Assembly (NCBI RefSeq): GCF_001591505.1
Contig: NZ_BCVA01000005.1
Location: forward strand, 1-64,000
Length of the DNA: 64,000 nucleotides
Direction of reading: 5' to 3'
From: Neobacillus niacini NBRC 15566
GTDB taxonomy: Bacteria > Bacillota > Bacilli > Bacillales > Cytobacillaceae
Shown: in pieces, positions 34,163-43,530 of the stretch
Layout: each line of letters opens with the position of its first letter
Position numbering within the stretch: position 1 is the first letter of the stretch
Notes under the pieces: model-generated
What the model was told of the DNA's origin: nothing
Databases searched by the model: none
What the model saw: only the letters and a program-made list of their open reading frames with translations
Program-made: the position numbers and the translations under genes

Positions 34163-36634
34163 TTGAGCTGGATCCAAAACTTTTTTCAAAGGTTTATAAA
34201 GGACAATCAGGATGAATATGCTGAATATGACATACATAACAAGAAACTGGATAGGTCGCTGCCTCATAAGATAATTGAGGGCAGTTATCATCTAGATACG
34301 AAAATTTCATATCAGTATCCAAAAGGTAAACGACAATTGTATGTGCAGCCAGAGGTTCCAACTATAAAACCTGAAAAAAACAATCGTCAAAAAAGGGTAG
34401 AGCAGCGTTCGCGTTCTGAAGTAAAAAGCTCAGAAATTAGAAATTCTGACAGTAAAAGCTCAGACACAAAGACAGGGGAGGTAAATAACAAAATTATACC
34501 TCCAATTAAGAAAAAACCGTTCCAACTGACTGAAGTTCCTTCACCTATTTATGGGTTTAGCAGACCTGCTAAATCATCAGAATCCATTGTCGAGCATGAG
34601 TTAAGCCATTTTCTTGATGACGATTCTGATAAACTATTAGTTTCAATTATGGCGGCAGAGCAAAATTCAATGCCCGAAGTGGAACTCGCTGCCTTGGAGA
34701 CGGCTGTTGCGATACCGGAAGCAAATGAACTCATTGAAGAGGTTCCAGTAATTGAAGTGCTTCCATCAAATGAAGAGGTTTCAGTAATTGAAGTGCTTCC
34801 ATCAAATGAAGAGCTTCCAGTAATTGAAGTACTTCCAGCAAATGAAGAGCTTCCAGTAAATGAACCAAAGGTAGAGGAACAAACACCGGATTTAAGAGAA
34901 ATAAAAGCCCGAAAACGCTCCCATCTTCCTTTCAATGTAATGATGCTAAAACAGGATAAGGTAAAATGGGAGGAAAGAAAAAGCAGAAGATCTTTACCAG
35001 AGGAAATAGGCAGGGGTAAGGAAGAAACAAACGAAGTAAAGATAAAGCCGGGCAATCTTGAATTAAATGAAGAAAATCCAATTGACCTTCCTGAAGATGA
35101 AGTCATCGTTAATAACCCAGTAACTGTTCAACCTGAACTCAAAGTTGAATCGCTGCCGGCTACAAGTAACAACGTAAAAGTGGAGTCAAATGTTGAATCA
35201 GGTTCAAATTTATATGAATTTCCAAAGATGAACTTGTTAAAACCTCCTGTAATTGTTGAAGATGATACAGAATGGTTACTCTACCAAGAAGAATTATTAA
35301 ACCAAACGCTGCAGAATTTTAATGTTGGTGCGAGTGTTGTAAATGTAACTCAAGGACCAGCTGTGACTCGTTTTGAAGTCCAGCCAGAGCCCGGTGTAAA
35401 GGTAAACAAAATTACAAATTTAAGCGATGATATTAAACTAAGCCTAGCGGCCAGAGATATCCGAATTGAGGCACCTATTCCAGGTAAACATACGATAGGT
35501 ATTGAGGTGCCAAATCAAAAATCACGTCCTGTGTTAATCAACGAAATTATTCAGAGTCCAGTGTTTCGTGAATCGGCTTCTCCGTTAACAGCGGTACTAG
35601 GTCTCGATATTTCCGGTAAACCCATCGTGACAGATTTAAAAAAAATGCCTCATGGATTAATCGCTGGAGCAACAGGTTCTGGTAAGAGTGTATGTATTAA
35701 CACAATCTTAGTAAGTTTATTATTCAAAGCAAGTCCGGAGGATTTAAAACTATTATTAATTGATCCTAAAATGGTAGAGCTTGCTCCCTATAATCGAATT
35801 CCACATTTAGTCAGCCCGGTCATAACGGATGTAAAAGCTGCCACAGCGGCTTTAAAATGGGCTGTAGAGGAAATGGAGAGACGGTATGAGTTATTCGCAC
35901 ATACAGGAGTTCGGGACATAAATCGTTTTAATGAGCTCGCCATCATGCATAAACAATACGCTGATAAACTTCCTTTTATTGTCATTGTTATTGACGAATT
36001 AGCTGATTTAATGATGGTATCGCCCGCCGATGTTGAAGAAGCAATTTGCAGAATTGCGCAAAAGGCAAGGGCATGTGGAATTCATTTAATTGTGGCTACG
36101 CAAAGACCGTCAGTAGATGTTATTACTGGATTAATTAAAGCTAATATTCCAACGCGAATTTCCTTTTCTGTGTCTTCACAGGTCGATTCCCGCACCATTA
36201 TAGATATTAGCGGGGCCGAAAAATTACTGGGCCGAGGAGATATGCTCTTTTTAGAGAATGGCTCATCAAAACCGGTCCGTCTTCAAGGAACTTTTGTTTC
36301 GGATGAGGAAATTGATCTTGTGGTCGGGCATGTAAGAGAACAACGTGAGCCTGATTACCTGTTTGAACAAGAGGAATTATTAAAAAAGACACAGGTAACA
36401 GAAGATGAAGATGAGCTGTTTTACGAAGCATGTGAATTTATTATCGAACAAGGGCTGGCGTCAACCTCAAGCTTACAAAGGAGATTTAAAATCGGCTATA
36501 ACCGTGCTGCAAGATTAATGGATATGCTCGAATCAAATGGATTTATTACTAGTGCAAACGGCAGTAAGCCCCGCGAAGTTTTGATTACGTTGGCAGACTT
36601 GGAGTCTTTGCAAGATACTGGTACAATAAACTAA
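34163..36634 (+). CDS. sftA: DNA translocase SftA (YtpS)
   Basis: This 823-aa soluble FtsK-family ATPase moves chromosome ends away from the closing septum. It has an unstructured acidic N-terminal half, including a 12-residue tandem repeat at residues 192-227 and beyond. The motor follows, with Walker A GATGSGKSV near 502 and Walker B IVIVIDELADLMM near 607, then a C-terminal gamma winged helix (LASTSSLQRRFKIGYNRAARLMD). It lacks FtsK/SpoIIIE membrane helices, as SftA should. It starts with TTG 34163, matching the MSW start of the family. Confidence 0.93.
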   Translation: MSWIQNFFQRFIKDNQDEYAEYDIHNKKLDRSLPHKIIEGSYHLDTKISYQYPKGKRQLYVQPEVPTIKPEKNNRQKRVEQRSRSEVKSSEIRNSDSKSSDTKTGEVNNKIIPPIKKKPFQLTEVPSPIYGFSRPAKSSESIVEHELSHFLDDDSDKLLVSIMAAEQNSMPEVELAALETAVAIPEANELIEEVPVIEVLPSNEEVSVIEVLPSNEELPVIEVLPANEELPVNEPKVEEQTPDLREIKARKRSHLPFNVMMLKQDKVKWEERKSRRSLPEEIGRGKEETNEVKIKPGNLELNEENPIDLPEDEVIVNNPVTVQPELKVESLPATSNNVKVESNVESGSNLYEFPKMNLLKPPVIVEDDTEWLLYQEELLNQTLQNFNVGASVVNVTQGPAVTRFEVQPEPGVKVNKITNLSDDIKLSLAARDIRIEAPIPGKHTIGIEVPNQKSRPVLINEIIQSPVFRESASPLTAVLGLDISGKPIVTDLKKMPHGLIAGATGSGKSVCINTILVSLLFKASPEDLKLLLIDPKMVELAPYNRIPHLVSPVITDVKAATAALKWAVEEMERRYELFAHTGVRDINRFNELAIMHKQYADKLPFIVIVIDELADLMMVSPADVEEAICRIAQKARACGIHLIVATQRPSVDVITGLIKANIPTRISFSVSSQVDSRTIIDISGAEKLLGRGDMLFLENGSSKPVRLQGTFVSDEEIDLVVGHVREQREPDYLFEQEELLKKTQVTEDEDELFYEACEFIIEQGLASTSSLQRRFKIGYNRAARLMDMLESNGFITSANGSKPREVLITLADLESLQDTGTIN
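34736..34861 (+). repeat. In-frame 36-bp tandem repeat in sftA
   Basis: Three 36-bp units start at 34736, 34772 and 34808, and a partial fourth at 34844. They encode EE[VL]PVIEVLPSN-like 12-residue repeats in the disordered linker. Copy number may vary among strains. Confidence 0.85.
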
Positions 36635-36712
36635 TCTTACGTATCCTTTGTTAAGGAAAAGCAAAAAATATATTGTTAATAAAAGTATCAAATAGTTTTT
36701 ATTGATGAACAA

Positions 36713-36721
36713 TGATATAAT
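36713..36721 (+). promoter_or_regulatory. Extended -10 promoter upstream of murC
   Basis: TGATATAAT (TGnTATAAT form) at 36713-36721, without a good -35. It could start murC transcription with a leader of about 135 nt. Confidence 0.5.
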
Positions 36722-36864
36722 ACTTAAATGTGAATCACTCATATATTTTTACACATTAACAAGTTAAAGCGTTAAGGCGCTCAGCCTTTCGTTTTAAAAA
36801 TTAGCATTTCAAGATAGATGTCATATACTGTTTTACAGATAGACGTTGGTTGGAGGTTCTTTAT

Positions 36865-38166
36865 ATGACTATTTACCATTTTGTAGGTATAAAGGGGTCA
36901 GGAATGAGTGCATTAGCACAAATTCTCCATGATATGAATTTCGATGTACAAGGCTCCGATGTCGAAAAGCGCTTTTTTACTCAACTGGCCCTTGAAAAAT
37001 CAGGAATAAAGATTCTCCCCTTTCAAAAGGAAAACATCAAACCGGGGATGACTATTATTGCTGGAAATGCATTTCCTGATACTCATGAGGAAATTCAAGA
37101 GGCTATGAAGCTCGGGCTGCCGATTATCCGTTACCACCGATTTTTAGGCGATTTTATGCAAAGTTTTACAAGCGTGGCTGTAACTGGTGCACATGGTAAA
37201 ACGTCTACAACGGGTCTGCTTGCCCATGTTATTAAAGGAGCAAAGCCGACTTCGTTTTTAATTGGTGATGGTACAGGCAAAGGCGAAGAAGGCTCGAAAT
37301 ATTTTGTTTTTGAAGCATGTGAATACCGTAGACATTTTTTGTCCTATTTTCCTGATTATGCGATTATGACAAATATAGATTTTGATCATCCGGATTATTT
37401 TGCCAATATTGATGATGTTTTTTCTGCATTCCAAGAAATGGCAGTTCAGGTTAAGAAGGGGATATTCGCACATGGAGATGATGAACAGCTTCAGAAAATC
37501 CAGGCAAAAGTCCCTGTATTGTTTTATGGATTCGGTGAGGAGAACGACTACCAAGCCAAAAATCTGGTGAAAAGTACGAGTGGTACAACATTTGATGTCT
37601 TTATTCGCAATACATTTTATGATACATTTACCATTCCTACTTTCGGTGAGCATAGTGTTTTAAATGCACTTGCTGTTATAGGTGTTTGCCATTACGAAGA
37701 AATTGATGTTTCGATTGTTAAGGAACAATTGGATACCTTCCAAGGTGTGAAAAGAAGATTTTCTGAAAAAAGTATCGGTTCACAAATATTGATTGATGAT
37801 TATGCGCATCACCCAACAGAAATTAAAGCGACCATCGATGCAGCCAATCAAAAATATCCAGATCGAGAAATTGTAGCCGTGTTTCAGCCTCATACGTTTT
37901 CGAGAACGCAGGCATTTCTAGAGGATTTTGCAAAAAGTTTGAGACTTGCAGATAAGACGTACTTGTGTGAAATTTTCGGCTCTGCTAGAGAAAATCATGG
38001 GAAGCTGACGATCAAAGATCTTCAAACAAAAATTGAAGGTGCAGAAATTTTATCGGAAGAAAATACATCCCTGCTTGAGAAACATAAAAATAGCGTCATT
38101 ATCTTCATGGGTGCAGGGGATATCCAAAAATTCCAAGCATCCTATGAAAATCAGTTAACCTTGTAA
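36865..38166 (+). CDS. murC: UDP-N-acetylmuramate--L-alanine ligase MurC
   Basis: This 433-aa Mur ligase adds the first L-Ala to UDP-MurNAc. Domains in order are the UDP-binding N-terminus ([16 protein letters not shown]), the ATP loop [12 protein letters not shown] near residue 108, [22 protein letters not shown], and a C-terminal domain with [13 protein letters not shown] 36865 follows TTGGAGG; the TTG at 36850 overlaps that RBS. It is downstream of sftA, as in B. subtilis. Confidence 0.96.
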   Translation: MTIYHFVGIKGSGMSALAQILHDMNFDVQGSDVEKRFFTQLALEKSGIKILPFQKENIKPGMTIIAGNAFPDTHEEIQEAMKLGLPIIRYHRFLGDFMQSFTSVAVTGAHGKTSTTGLLAHVIKGAKPTSFLIGDGTGKGEEGSKYFVFEACEYRRHFLSYFPDYAIMTNIDFDHPDYFANIDDVFSAFQEMAVQVKKGIFAHGDDEQLQKIQAKVPVLFYGFGEENDYQAKNLVKSTSGTTFDVFIRNTFYDTFTIPTFGEHSVLNALAVIGVCHYEEIDVSIVKEQLDTFQGVKRRFSEKSIGSQILIDDYAHHPTEIKATIDAANQKYPDREIVAVFQPHTFSRTQAFLEDFAKSLRLADKTYLCEIFGSARENHGKLTIKDLQTKIEGAEILSEENTSLLEKHKNSVIIFMGAGDIQKFQASYENQLTL

Positions 38167-38207
38167 AAAACAAAGGATGTCAGTCCAGCTGACATCCTTT
38201 GTTTTTT
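38165..38207. terminator. Bidirectional terminator murC/ampS
   Basis: AAAACAAAGGATGTCAG/CTGACATCCTTTGTTTT perfect stem with A and T runs. Confidence 0.92.
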
Positions 38208-38219
38208 ATTTTTTACTTT

Positions 38220-39335
38220 TTATTTTAAATTTTCAGGGTTAAGACCTTCCAGTTCTGGAATAACGAACAGACCGTCTTTACGGATTAACACATCATCAAA
38301 ATAGATTTCGCCCCCTCCATATTCTGGACGCTGAATGTTAACCATATCCCAGTGAATATTTGAATGGTTTCCGTTAAAGGCCTCATCATAGCATTGACCT
38401 GGTGTAAAGTGGAAGCTGCCTGCGATTTTCTCATCAAATAAAATATCCTGCATTGGATTTAAGATGAATGGGTTAACGCCGATAGCAAATTCTCCAACAT
38501 AACGTGCTCCTTCATCAGTATCGAATATTTTGTTGATTCGCTCAGTATCGTTGGCAACAGCCTCTACGATTTTACCATCCTTAAAGGTTAACTTTACATT
38601 TTCAAAAGTAAAACCTTGGTAAGGTGATGGAGTATTATAAGAAATCACTCCATTAACTGAATCACGTACGGGTGCACTATATACTTCCCCATCAGGGATA
38701 TTGGCGTGACCTGCACACTTTATAGCAGGGATATCTTTTATAGAGAAGGTAAGGTCTGTTCCTGGTCCTGTTAGACGAACCTTATCTGTCCGGTTCATCA
38801 ATTCCACAAGACCGTCCATGGCTTGATCCATTTTTCCATAATCCAAATTACATACATCAAAATAGAAGTCCTCAAATGCCTCGGTGCTCATTTTAGCCAG
38901 CTGAGCCATATTAGATGTTGGGTAGCGGAGAACAACCCATTTTGTTTTAGGCACTCGGATATCTCGATGAACCTTCTTTCCAATGGTATTGCCATGAATT
39001 TTAATCTTATCGTCTGGAACATCTGCCTGCTCATTTATGTTATCACCAGAGCGCAGTCCTATGTATGCATCCATTTTGCCCATAACATTTGCTTCAAAAT
39101 CTGCCATCATATTGAACTGCTCTTCTTGGGCTCCAAGTAATAATGCCCGATCGACTTGTTGATCTTTTAATAGTACAAATGGATATCCACCAGCTAAATA
39201 AGCTTCCTTAACGAGTGCTGTAACAAGCTCGCGCTGCAGACCAAAGTTTTCGATTAATACCTTTTCACCCTTTTTCAGTTCTACTGAGTAGTTTATTAGG
39301 TTTTTTGCTAGTTTTTCGATACGCGGATCCTTCAT
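38220..39335 (-). CDS. ampS: M29 aminopeptidase AmpS
   Basis: This 371-aa metallopeptidase of family M29 (thermophilic aminopeptidase/AmpS) has family segments RYPTSNMAQLAKMSTEAFEDFYF, NIPDGEVYSAPV, and C-terminal FHFTPGQCYDEAFNGNHSNIHWDMV with metal-binding Glu and His residues. It is cytosolic, using cobalt or zinc, with broad N-terminal specificity. The ATG follows AGGGATAAGC. Its insertion between murC and ytxG on the opposite strand differs from the compact B. subtilis order as I recall it. Confidence 0.9.
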   Translation of the reverse strand: MKDPRIEKLAKNLINYSVELKKGEKVLIENFGLQRELVTALVKEAYLAGGYPFVLLKDQQVDRALLLGAQEEQFNMMADFEANVMGKMDAYIGLRSGDNINEQADVPDDKIKIHGNTIGKKVHRDIRVPKTKWVVLRYPTSNMAQLAKMSTEAFEDFYFDVCNLDYGKMDQAMDGLVELMNRTDKVRLTGPGTDLTFSIKDIPAIKCAGHANIPDGEVYSAPVRDSVNGVISYNTPSPYQGFTFENVKLTFKDGKIVEAVANDTERINKIFDTDEGARYVGEFAIGVNPFILNPMQDILFDEKIAGSFHFTPGQCYDEAFNGNHSNIHWDMVNIQRPEYGGGEIYFDDVLIRKDGLFVIPELEGLNPENLK

Positions 39336-39489
39336 GCTTATCCCTCCAAAACAAAAAATGTAAATCCATCCTCTATTGTAACCGATTCCTTAGAAAGTGA
39401 GAAATATTCAACTTAATAAGAAAACGTATTGTAATCCTTTGCAGGAAAATGAGACAATCATATTGAAGTAGTATAAGATACCTATTTAG

Positions 39490-39515
39490 GTTTAACACAT
39501 CCTTAGATAGGTAAT
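39490..39515 (+). promoter_or_regulatory. Sigma-B-like promoter of ytxG-ytxH-ytxJ
   Basis: GTTTAA (39490-39495), 14-bp spacer, GGTAAT (39510-39515) is close to the sigma-B consensus GTTT-N13-15-GGGTAT. The B. subtilis orthologous operon is sigma-B (and sigma-H) dependent, which supports the reading. Confidence 0.7.
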
Positions 39516-39549
39516 ACATAAAGGTATAAAAAGCGGAGGTAAAAAACAT

Positions 39550-40011
39550 ATGGAAATTATTTTATACTTAAGTGTCGCTTTAATCGCGATTGCATTTTTA
39601 GTACTAGTCATCTACCTGGCAAGAACGCTTAACTCTCTTCAAGAGACTCTTTCCAGCGTTTCAACCACTCTCACAGGATTAGAAAAACAATTGGATGGAG
39701 TCACTAAAGAAACAACTGAACTCTTACAGAAAACCAATGCATTAGCAGATGATATTCAGGAGAAATCTCAGAATTTAAATAGTGTAGTCTCTGCTGTAAA
39801 AAATGTAGGGACTACGGTAAATAAGTTCAATGGCACCTTAAAAACGTTAACTGAATCTTTTGATATACAAGTTGAAGAAAATAAAGAAAAAATTTCACAA
39901 ATCGTGCAATGGAGTAATGTTTTCATTGAACTAAAGGATAAATGGAATGCTAAGAAGCAAGAAAAAAAAGCCACTCATGTGGAGGAGATTAAGAGAGTTA
40001 GGTCGCACTAA
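39550..40011 (+). CDS. ytxG: General stress protein YtxG (DUF948)
   Basis: This 153-aa protein has one N-terminal membrane helix (residues 3-24) and a long coiled coil ([21 protein letters not shown] ... ), the DUF948 layout. It has a basic C-terminus. Function is unknown; it is part of the general stress operon with ytxH and ytxJ. The RBS GGAGGT is strong. ytxH begins 26 bp later. Confidence 0.9.
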   Translation: MEIILYLSVALIAIAFLVLVIYLARTLNSLQETLSSVSTTLTGLEKQLDGVTKETTELLQKTNALADDIQEKSQNLNSVVSAVKNVGTTVNKFNGTLKTLTESFDIQVEENKEKISQIVQWSNVFIELKDKWNAKKQEKKATHVEEIKRVRSH

Positions 40012-40037
40012 TCTATTATATGAGGGAGGAATCCAGA

Positions 40038-40406
40038 ATGAGCAGTAAGGATTATGAAATGCGAGAAACAAAACAACAAAACAAAAGTGACTCATCCAGC
40101 AGTTTTTTATTAGGAGCATTTATCGGCGGACTAGTAGGTGCAGCTGCAGCCATTTTCTTAGCCCCTAAATCAGGCAGAGAGCTAAGAAGTACACTTAACA
40201 CCCAAGCGGGTACGTTAAAGGAAAAAACGGTCCAGCTGATGAATAAAACAAAGGCACCAGTTGAAGTAGAAGAAGATCATTATATTCCAATTGGTGATTC
40301 GCCAAAAGCAACTAGTAAAGATTCAGTTGATGAACTTTCCGTTAGAAAAAAATTAGAAGAAGCAAAAAAAGCCTTTGAAGAGGAAGAATATAAAGTAACA
40401 CATTGA
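40038..40406 (+). CDS. ytxH: General stress protein YtxH
   Basis: This 122-aa YtxH-family protein has a glycine-rich membrane segment FLLGAFIGGLVGAAAAIFLAPKSGRELR and a charged helical tail, as in related Gvp/desiccation-type stress proteins. Function is unknown. I chose ATG 40038 after GGGAGGAA rather than the start at 40020. Confidence 0.9.
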   Translation: MSSKDYEMRETKQQNKSDSSSSFLLGAFIGGLVGAAAAIFLAPKSGRELRSTLNTQAGTLKEKTVQLMNKTKAPVEVEEDHYIPIGDSPKATSKDSVDELSVRKKLEEAKKAFEEEEYKVTH

Positions 40407-40495
40407 TAGAACAATCGAAAAATAATTCAATTATTTGTATCAAAAACGGTGAAGTGATAGAATGACTTCACCGTTTATTATTGGGAGGAAACAAT

Positions 40496-40828
40496 ATGTT
40501 GAAAAAAATTGATACATTAGAACAGTTTGAAGATTTATTGAAGAAAGAGGACAAATTTTTTATCTTAAAGCATAGTCTAACTTGCCCAATTAGTCATGCA
40601 GCCTATCAGGAGTATGAAAAATACGCAGGCGGGGATCAAGGAATACCGACGTATTATTTAGCTGTGCAAGATGCACGCCCTTTATCAAATGAAATTGCTG
40701 AGAAATTTGAAATTAAACATGAATCTCCTCAGGCACTATTGATTAAGAAAGGTGAGCCTGTCTGGAATGCTTCTCATTGGAAGATTACAAACAAATCTTT
40801 AACTAGTGCAACAAATGAAAATTTATAG
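40496..40828 (+). CDS. brxC: Monothiol bacilliredoxin YtxJ (BrxC)
   Basis: This 110-aa thioredoxin-fold protein has the monothiol motif SLTCPISHAAYQEY near residue 30 and a cis-Pro region HESPQALLI. TCPIS is the signature of BrxC, which removes bacillithiol from proteins after oxidative stress. ATG 40496 follows GGGAGGAAAC. It closes the ytxGHJ operon. Confidence 0.9.
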   Translation: MLKKIDTLEQFEDLLKKEDKFFILKHSLTCPISHAAYQEYEKYAGGDQGIPTYYLAVQDARPLSNEIAEKFEIKHESPQALLIKKGEPVWNASHWKITNKSLTSATNENL

Positions 40829-40877
40829 TACCTTTTTTACTGTCATGCATACAATAATTTATTATAAAACCGATTTG

Positions 40878-40899
40878 CTTTAGCGCTTAAAAGCGTTTA
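40878..40899 (+). promoter_or_regulatory. Shared palindromic site upstream of aroA
   Basis: Identical over 22 bp to the site before the amino acid permease (21575-21596), with core CGCTT-AA-AAGCG. It lies about 160 bp before the aroA start. It is cre-like, but the match is imperfect. Confidence 0.5.
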
Positions 40900-40991
40900 A
40901 TCATTAAAGAAAAAAGGCGTGACAAAAAAGCTCTTATCAGATATAATAAAGCCTAATTATTGAATAATTAAAAAACTTATATTTAAGGGAG

Positions 40992-41038
40992 CTAGCTGAC
41001 AGTATTTAGTCATTCTGCAATCATTCTGTCAGGCTATT
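40992..41038 (+). other. Hairpin in the aroA leader
   Basis: AGCTGACAG ... CTGTCAGGCT can pair over about 7-9 bp and encloses a loop of about 27 nt, ending 20 nt before the aroA ATG. There is no T run. It may affect translation. Confidence 0.4.
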
Positions 41039-41058
41039 GAAAGGACGGGGGACAATAA

Positions 41059-42135
41059 ATGAGCAAAAATAACTTGGAACTGTTAAGGACACGTGTCGAT
41101 GATTTAAATTTAGAATTGTTGAAACTAATTAATGAGAGAGCTCAACTTGTCCAAGAGATTGGGAAGGCTAAAGAAAGTCAAGGTGTGTACAAATACGATC
41201 CGGTTCGTGAAAGAAAAATGCTTGATGTCATTAAAGAACATAATGATGGGCCATTCGATAATGCTACAATTGACCATTTGTTTAAGGAAATCTTTAAGGC
41301 TGGCTTAGATTTGCAAAAGGATGATCATCAAAAAGCACTTCTTGTTTCTAGAAAGAAGAAACCTGAAAACACAATCGTCAACTTAAAAGGTGAAACGGTA
41401 GGAGACGGAAAACAGCATTTTGTTTTTGGTCCATGTGCGGTCGAGTCCTATGAACAAGTGGCTACTGTAGCAAAAGCAATGAAAGAAAAAGGTTTAAAGC
41501 TTTTGCGTGGCGGTGCTTATAAGCCAAGAACTTCTCCATATGACTTCCAAGGTTTAGGCGTTGAAGGATTAAAAATCTTGAAACGAGTGGCCGATGAGTA
41601 TGATATGGCTGTTATCAGTGAGATTGTAAATCCAGCAGATATTGAGATGGCGATTGATTATATCGATGTTATTCAAATTGGTGCACGTAACATGCAAAAC
41701 TTTGAATTGTTAAAAGCTGCAGGAGCAGTCAATAAGCCAGTTCTTTTAAAACGTGGAATTGCAGCGACTATTGAAGAATTTATAAATGCTGCTGAATATA
41801 TTATGGCACAAGGAAATGGACAAATCATTCTTTGTGAACGAGGAATTCGAACATACGAACGGGCAACTAGAAATACGCTTGATATTTCTGCTGTGCCGAT
41901 TCTTAAGCAAGAAACACACTTACCAGTAATGGTGGACGTAACTCACTCAACTGGCCGTAGAGATTTACTTCTTCCTTGCGCAAAAGCAGCACTTGCAATT
42001 GGTGCTGATGGGGTGATGGCTGAAGTTCACCCAGATCCTGCAGTAGCACTTTCAGATGCGCAGCAGCAAATGAATCTTGATCAGTTTAATACTTTTTATA
42101 GTGAACTGCTTGCTTCTAATTTAGTTAGAGTTTAA
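41059..42135 (+). CDS. aroA: Bifunctional chorismate mutase/DAHP synthase AroA (AroG)
   Basis: This 358-aa enzyme starts the shikimate pathway. It has an N-terminal AroQ chorismate mutase domain ([28 protein letters not shown], residues 1-90), which acts as the feedback sensor. A type I-beta DAHP synthase barrel follows, with [38 protein letters not shown] and [14 protein letters not shown]. The RBS GGACGGGGGAC is strong. ccpA follows after about 355 bp that contain a repeat. Confidence 0.96.
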   Translation: MSKNNLELLRTRVDDLNLELLKLINERAQLVQEIGKAKESQGVYKYDPVRERKMLDVIKEHNDGPFDNATIDHLFKEIFKAGLDLQKDDHQKALLVSRKKKPENTIVNLKGETVGDGKQHFVFGPCAVESYEQVATVAKAMKEKGLKLLRGGAYKPRTSPYDFQGLGVEGLKILKRVADEYDMAVISEIVNPADIEMAIDYIDVIQIGARNMQNFELLKAAGAVNKPVLLKRGIAATIEEFINAAEYIMAQGNGQIILCERGIRTYERATRNTLDISAVPILKQETHLPVMVDVTHSTGRRDLLLPCAKAALAIGADGVMAEVHPDPAVALSDAQQQMNLDQFNTFYSELLASNLVRV

Positions 42136-42147
42136 TTAAGTGTAAAC

Positions 42148-42182
42148 GACCCTCTGCATTCCTTGCGGAAGGTCTTTTTTTT
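42148..42182 (+). terminator. Terminator after aroA
   Basis: GACCcTCtGC/GCgGAaGGTC imperfect hairpin, then eight Ts. Confidence 0.82.
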
Positions 42183-42291
42183 ATTAAATAATGAAATTAT
42201 AGTGAAAATGTGAACAAACATCATTGCGACTTGTTTGTTCTTATCGTATTATTAGATACATAAATAAAAGTTTGTATATTATCTCACAAAG

Positions 42292-42414
42292 AGAAAAGCG
42301 GAAGCGCCTTGTTCAGCCCCGACAAGCACTGGAGGGCCTGTGGATGAAGTCGTGCTTTTTGACTTCATCTGCAGGACCGAAGTGACTCGAGGGGCTAGGC
42401 GCTGAAGCTGGACA
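42292..42414. repeat. Dispersed hairpin element, family 1, copy 2
   Basis: The left end AGAAAAGCGGAAGCGCC and right end GGCGCTGAAGCTGGACA match the element at 13416-13591 except for a few changes, while the centre differs. Inner arms GGATGAAGTC (42342-42351)/GACTTCATC (42361-42369) form a hairpin, and AGCGCC/GGCGCT close the ends. It has no ORF. The rest of the 354-bp aroA-ccpA gap holds only the terminator and the ccpA RBS. Confidence 0.8.
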
Positions 42415-42489
42415 AAAAAAAGACTAAATTATTGAAAATGCTGTAAAATAAGAGAAAATACGTATCGTGTTTAAGGAGAGTGTAAAAAC

Positions 42490-43488
42490 GTGAATATTAC
42501 AATTTATGATGTTGCCCGTGAAGCGAATGTTTCAATGGCAACCGTTTCACGTGTTGTCAATGGAAATCCAAATGTAAAGCCTGTTACTCGAAAAAAGGTA
42601 TTAGAAGTCATCGACAGACTTGGTTACCGTCCTAATGCAGTTGCAAGAGGATTGGCTAGCAAAAAAACTACAACCGTTGGCGTTGTAATTCCAGATATCT
42701 CGAATATCTTCTTCGCAGAACTCGCACGTGGTATCGAAGATATCGCAACAATGTATAAGTACAATATTATTTTAAGTAATTCTGATCAAAACAAAGAGAA
42801 AGAATTACACTTATTAAATACCATGCTGGGAAAACAAGTTGATGGAATTGTTTTTATGAGTGGAAATATCACCCCAGAGCATGTTGAAGAATTTGGCAAA
42901 TCACCAGTACCAATTGTCTTAGCTGGATCAATTGAAGAAACTGAACAGATTCCTTCGGTTAACATTGATTATGAGCAGGCTGTATATGACTCAGTGAAGG
43001 AATTTATTGATAAAGGTCATAAGCATATTGGATTTGTAGTTGGGCCATTACAAGAGCCGAGAAATATCCACAAAAAACTAAAAGGATATCAGCGGGCACT
43101 TGCAGATGCAGCGATTGACTACAATGAGTCACTTATTGTTGAAGGTGATTACACGTATGATTCCGGCTTAGAAGCGTTTGATAAATTATTGGAAGCTCCT
43201 AATAGACCGACGGCCATATTAGTTGGCTCTGATGAAATGGCACTTGGTGTTGTCCATGGCGCCGAGGATAAGGGATATAAAATTCCTGAAGACTTCGAAG
43301 TCATTACATCAGATAATACTAGGCTTTCATTAATGGTTCGCCCGCAGTTGACCACAATCGTTCAGCCTTTATACGATATCGGTGCAGTGGCTATGCGTCT
43401 ACTTACCAAATTAATGAATAAAGAAGAGGTAGAGGAACAAACCGTTGTTCTTCCACACCGTATTGAGTACCGACAATCAACGAACTAA
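42490..43488 (+). CDS. ccpA: Catabolite control protein CcpA
   Basis: This 332-aa LacI-family regulator has the N-terminal helix-turn-helix [25 protein letters not shown] and the hinge helix [11 protein letters not shown] periplasmic-binding-like domain follows that in CcpA docks HPr-Ser46-P and binds cre sites, repressing or activating carbon genes. It starts with GTG 42490 after AAGGAGAG. It lies downstream of aroA as in B. subtilis, but the motPS genes that follow there are absent. Confidence 0.95.
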   Translation: MNITIYDVAREANVSMATVSRVVNGNPNVKPVTRKKVLEVIDRLGYRPNAVARGLASKKTTTVGVVIPDISNIFFAELARGIEDIATMYKYNIILSNSDQNKEKELHLLNTMLGKQVDGIVFMSGNITPEHVEEFGKSPVPIVLAGSIEETEQIPSVNIDYEQAVYDSVKEFIDKGHKHIGFVVGPLQEPRNIHKKLKGYQRALADAAIDYNESLIVEGDYTYDSGLEAFDKLLEAPNRPTAILVGSDEMALGVVHGAEDKGYKIPEDFEVITSDNTRLSLMVRPQLTTIVQPLYDIGAVAMRLLTKLMNKEEVEEQTVVLPHRIEYRQSTN

Positions 43489-43495
43489 TAAGAAA

Positions 43496-43530
43496 GGAAG
43501 CGCATATCGTTTATGCGCTTCCTCTTTTTT
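43496..43530. terminator. Terminator ccpA/acsA
   Basis: GGAAGCGCAT/ATGCGCTTCC stem with a 7-nt loop and a CTCTTTTTT tail on the plus strand; it is shared by the convergent acsA. Confidence 0.9.

Noticed and set aside
34549..35106. 185-codon Ser-rich minus-strand ORF
   Set aside because: It is the antisense shadow of the acidic repeat region of sftA.
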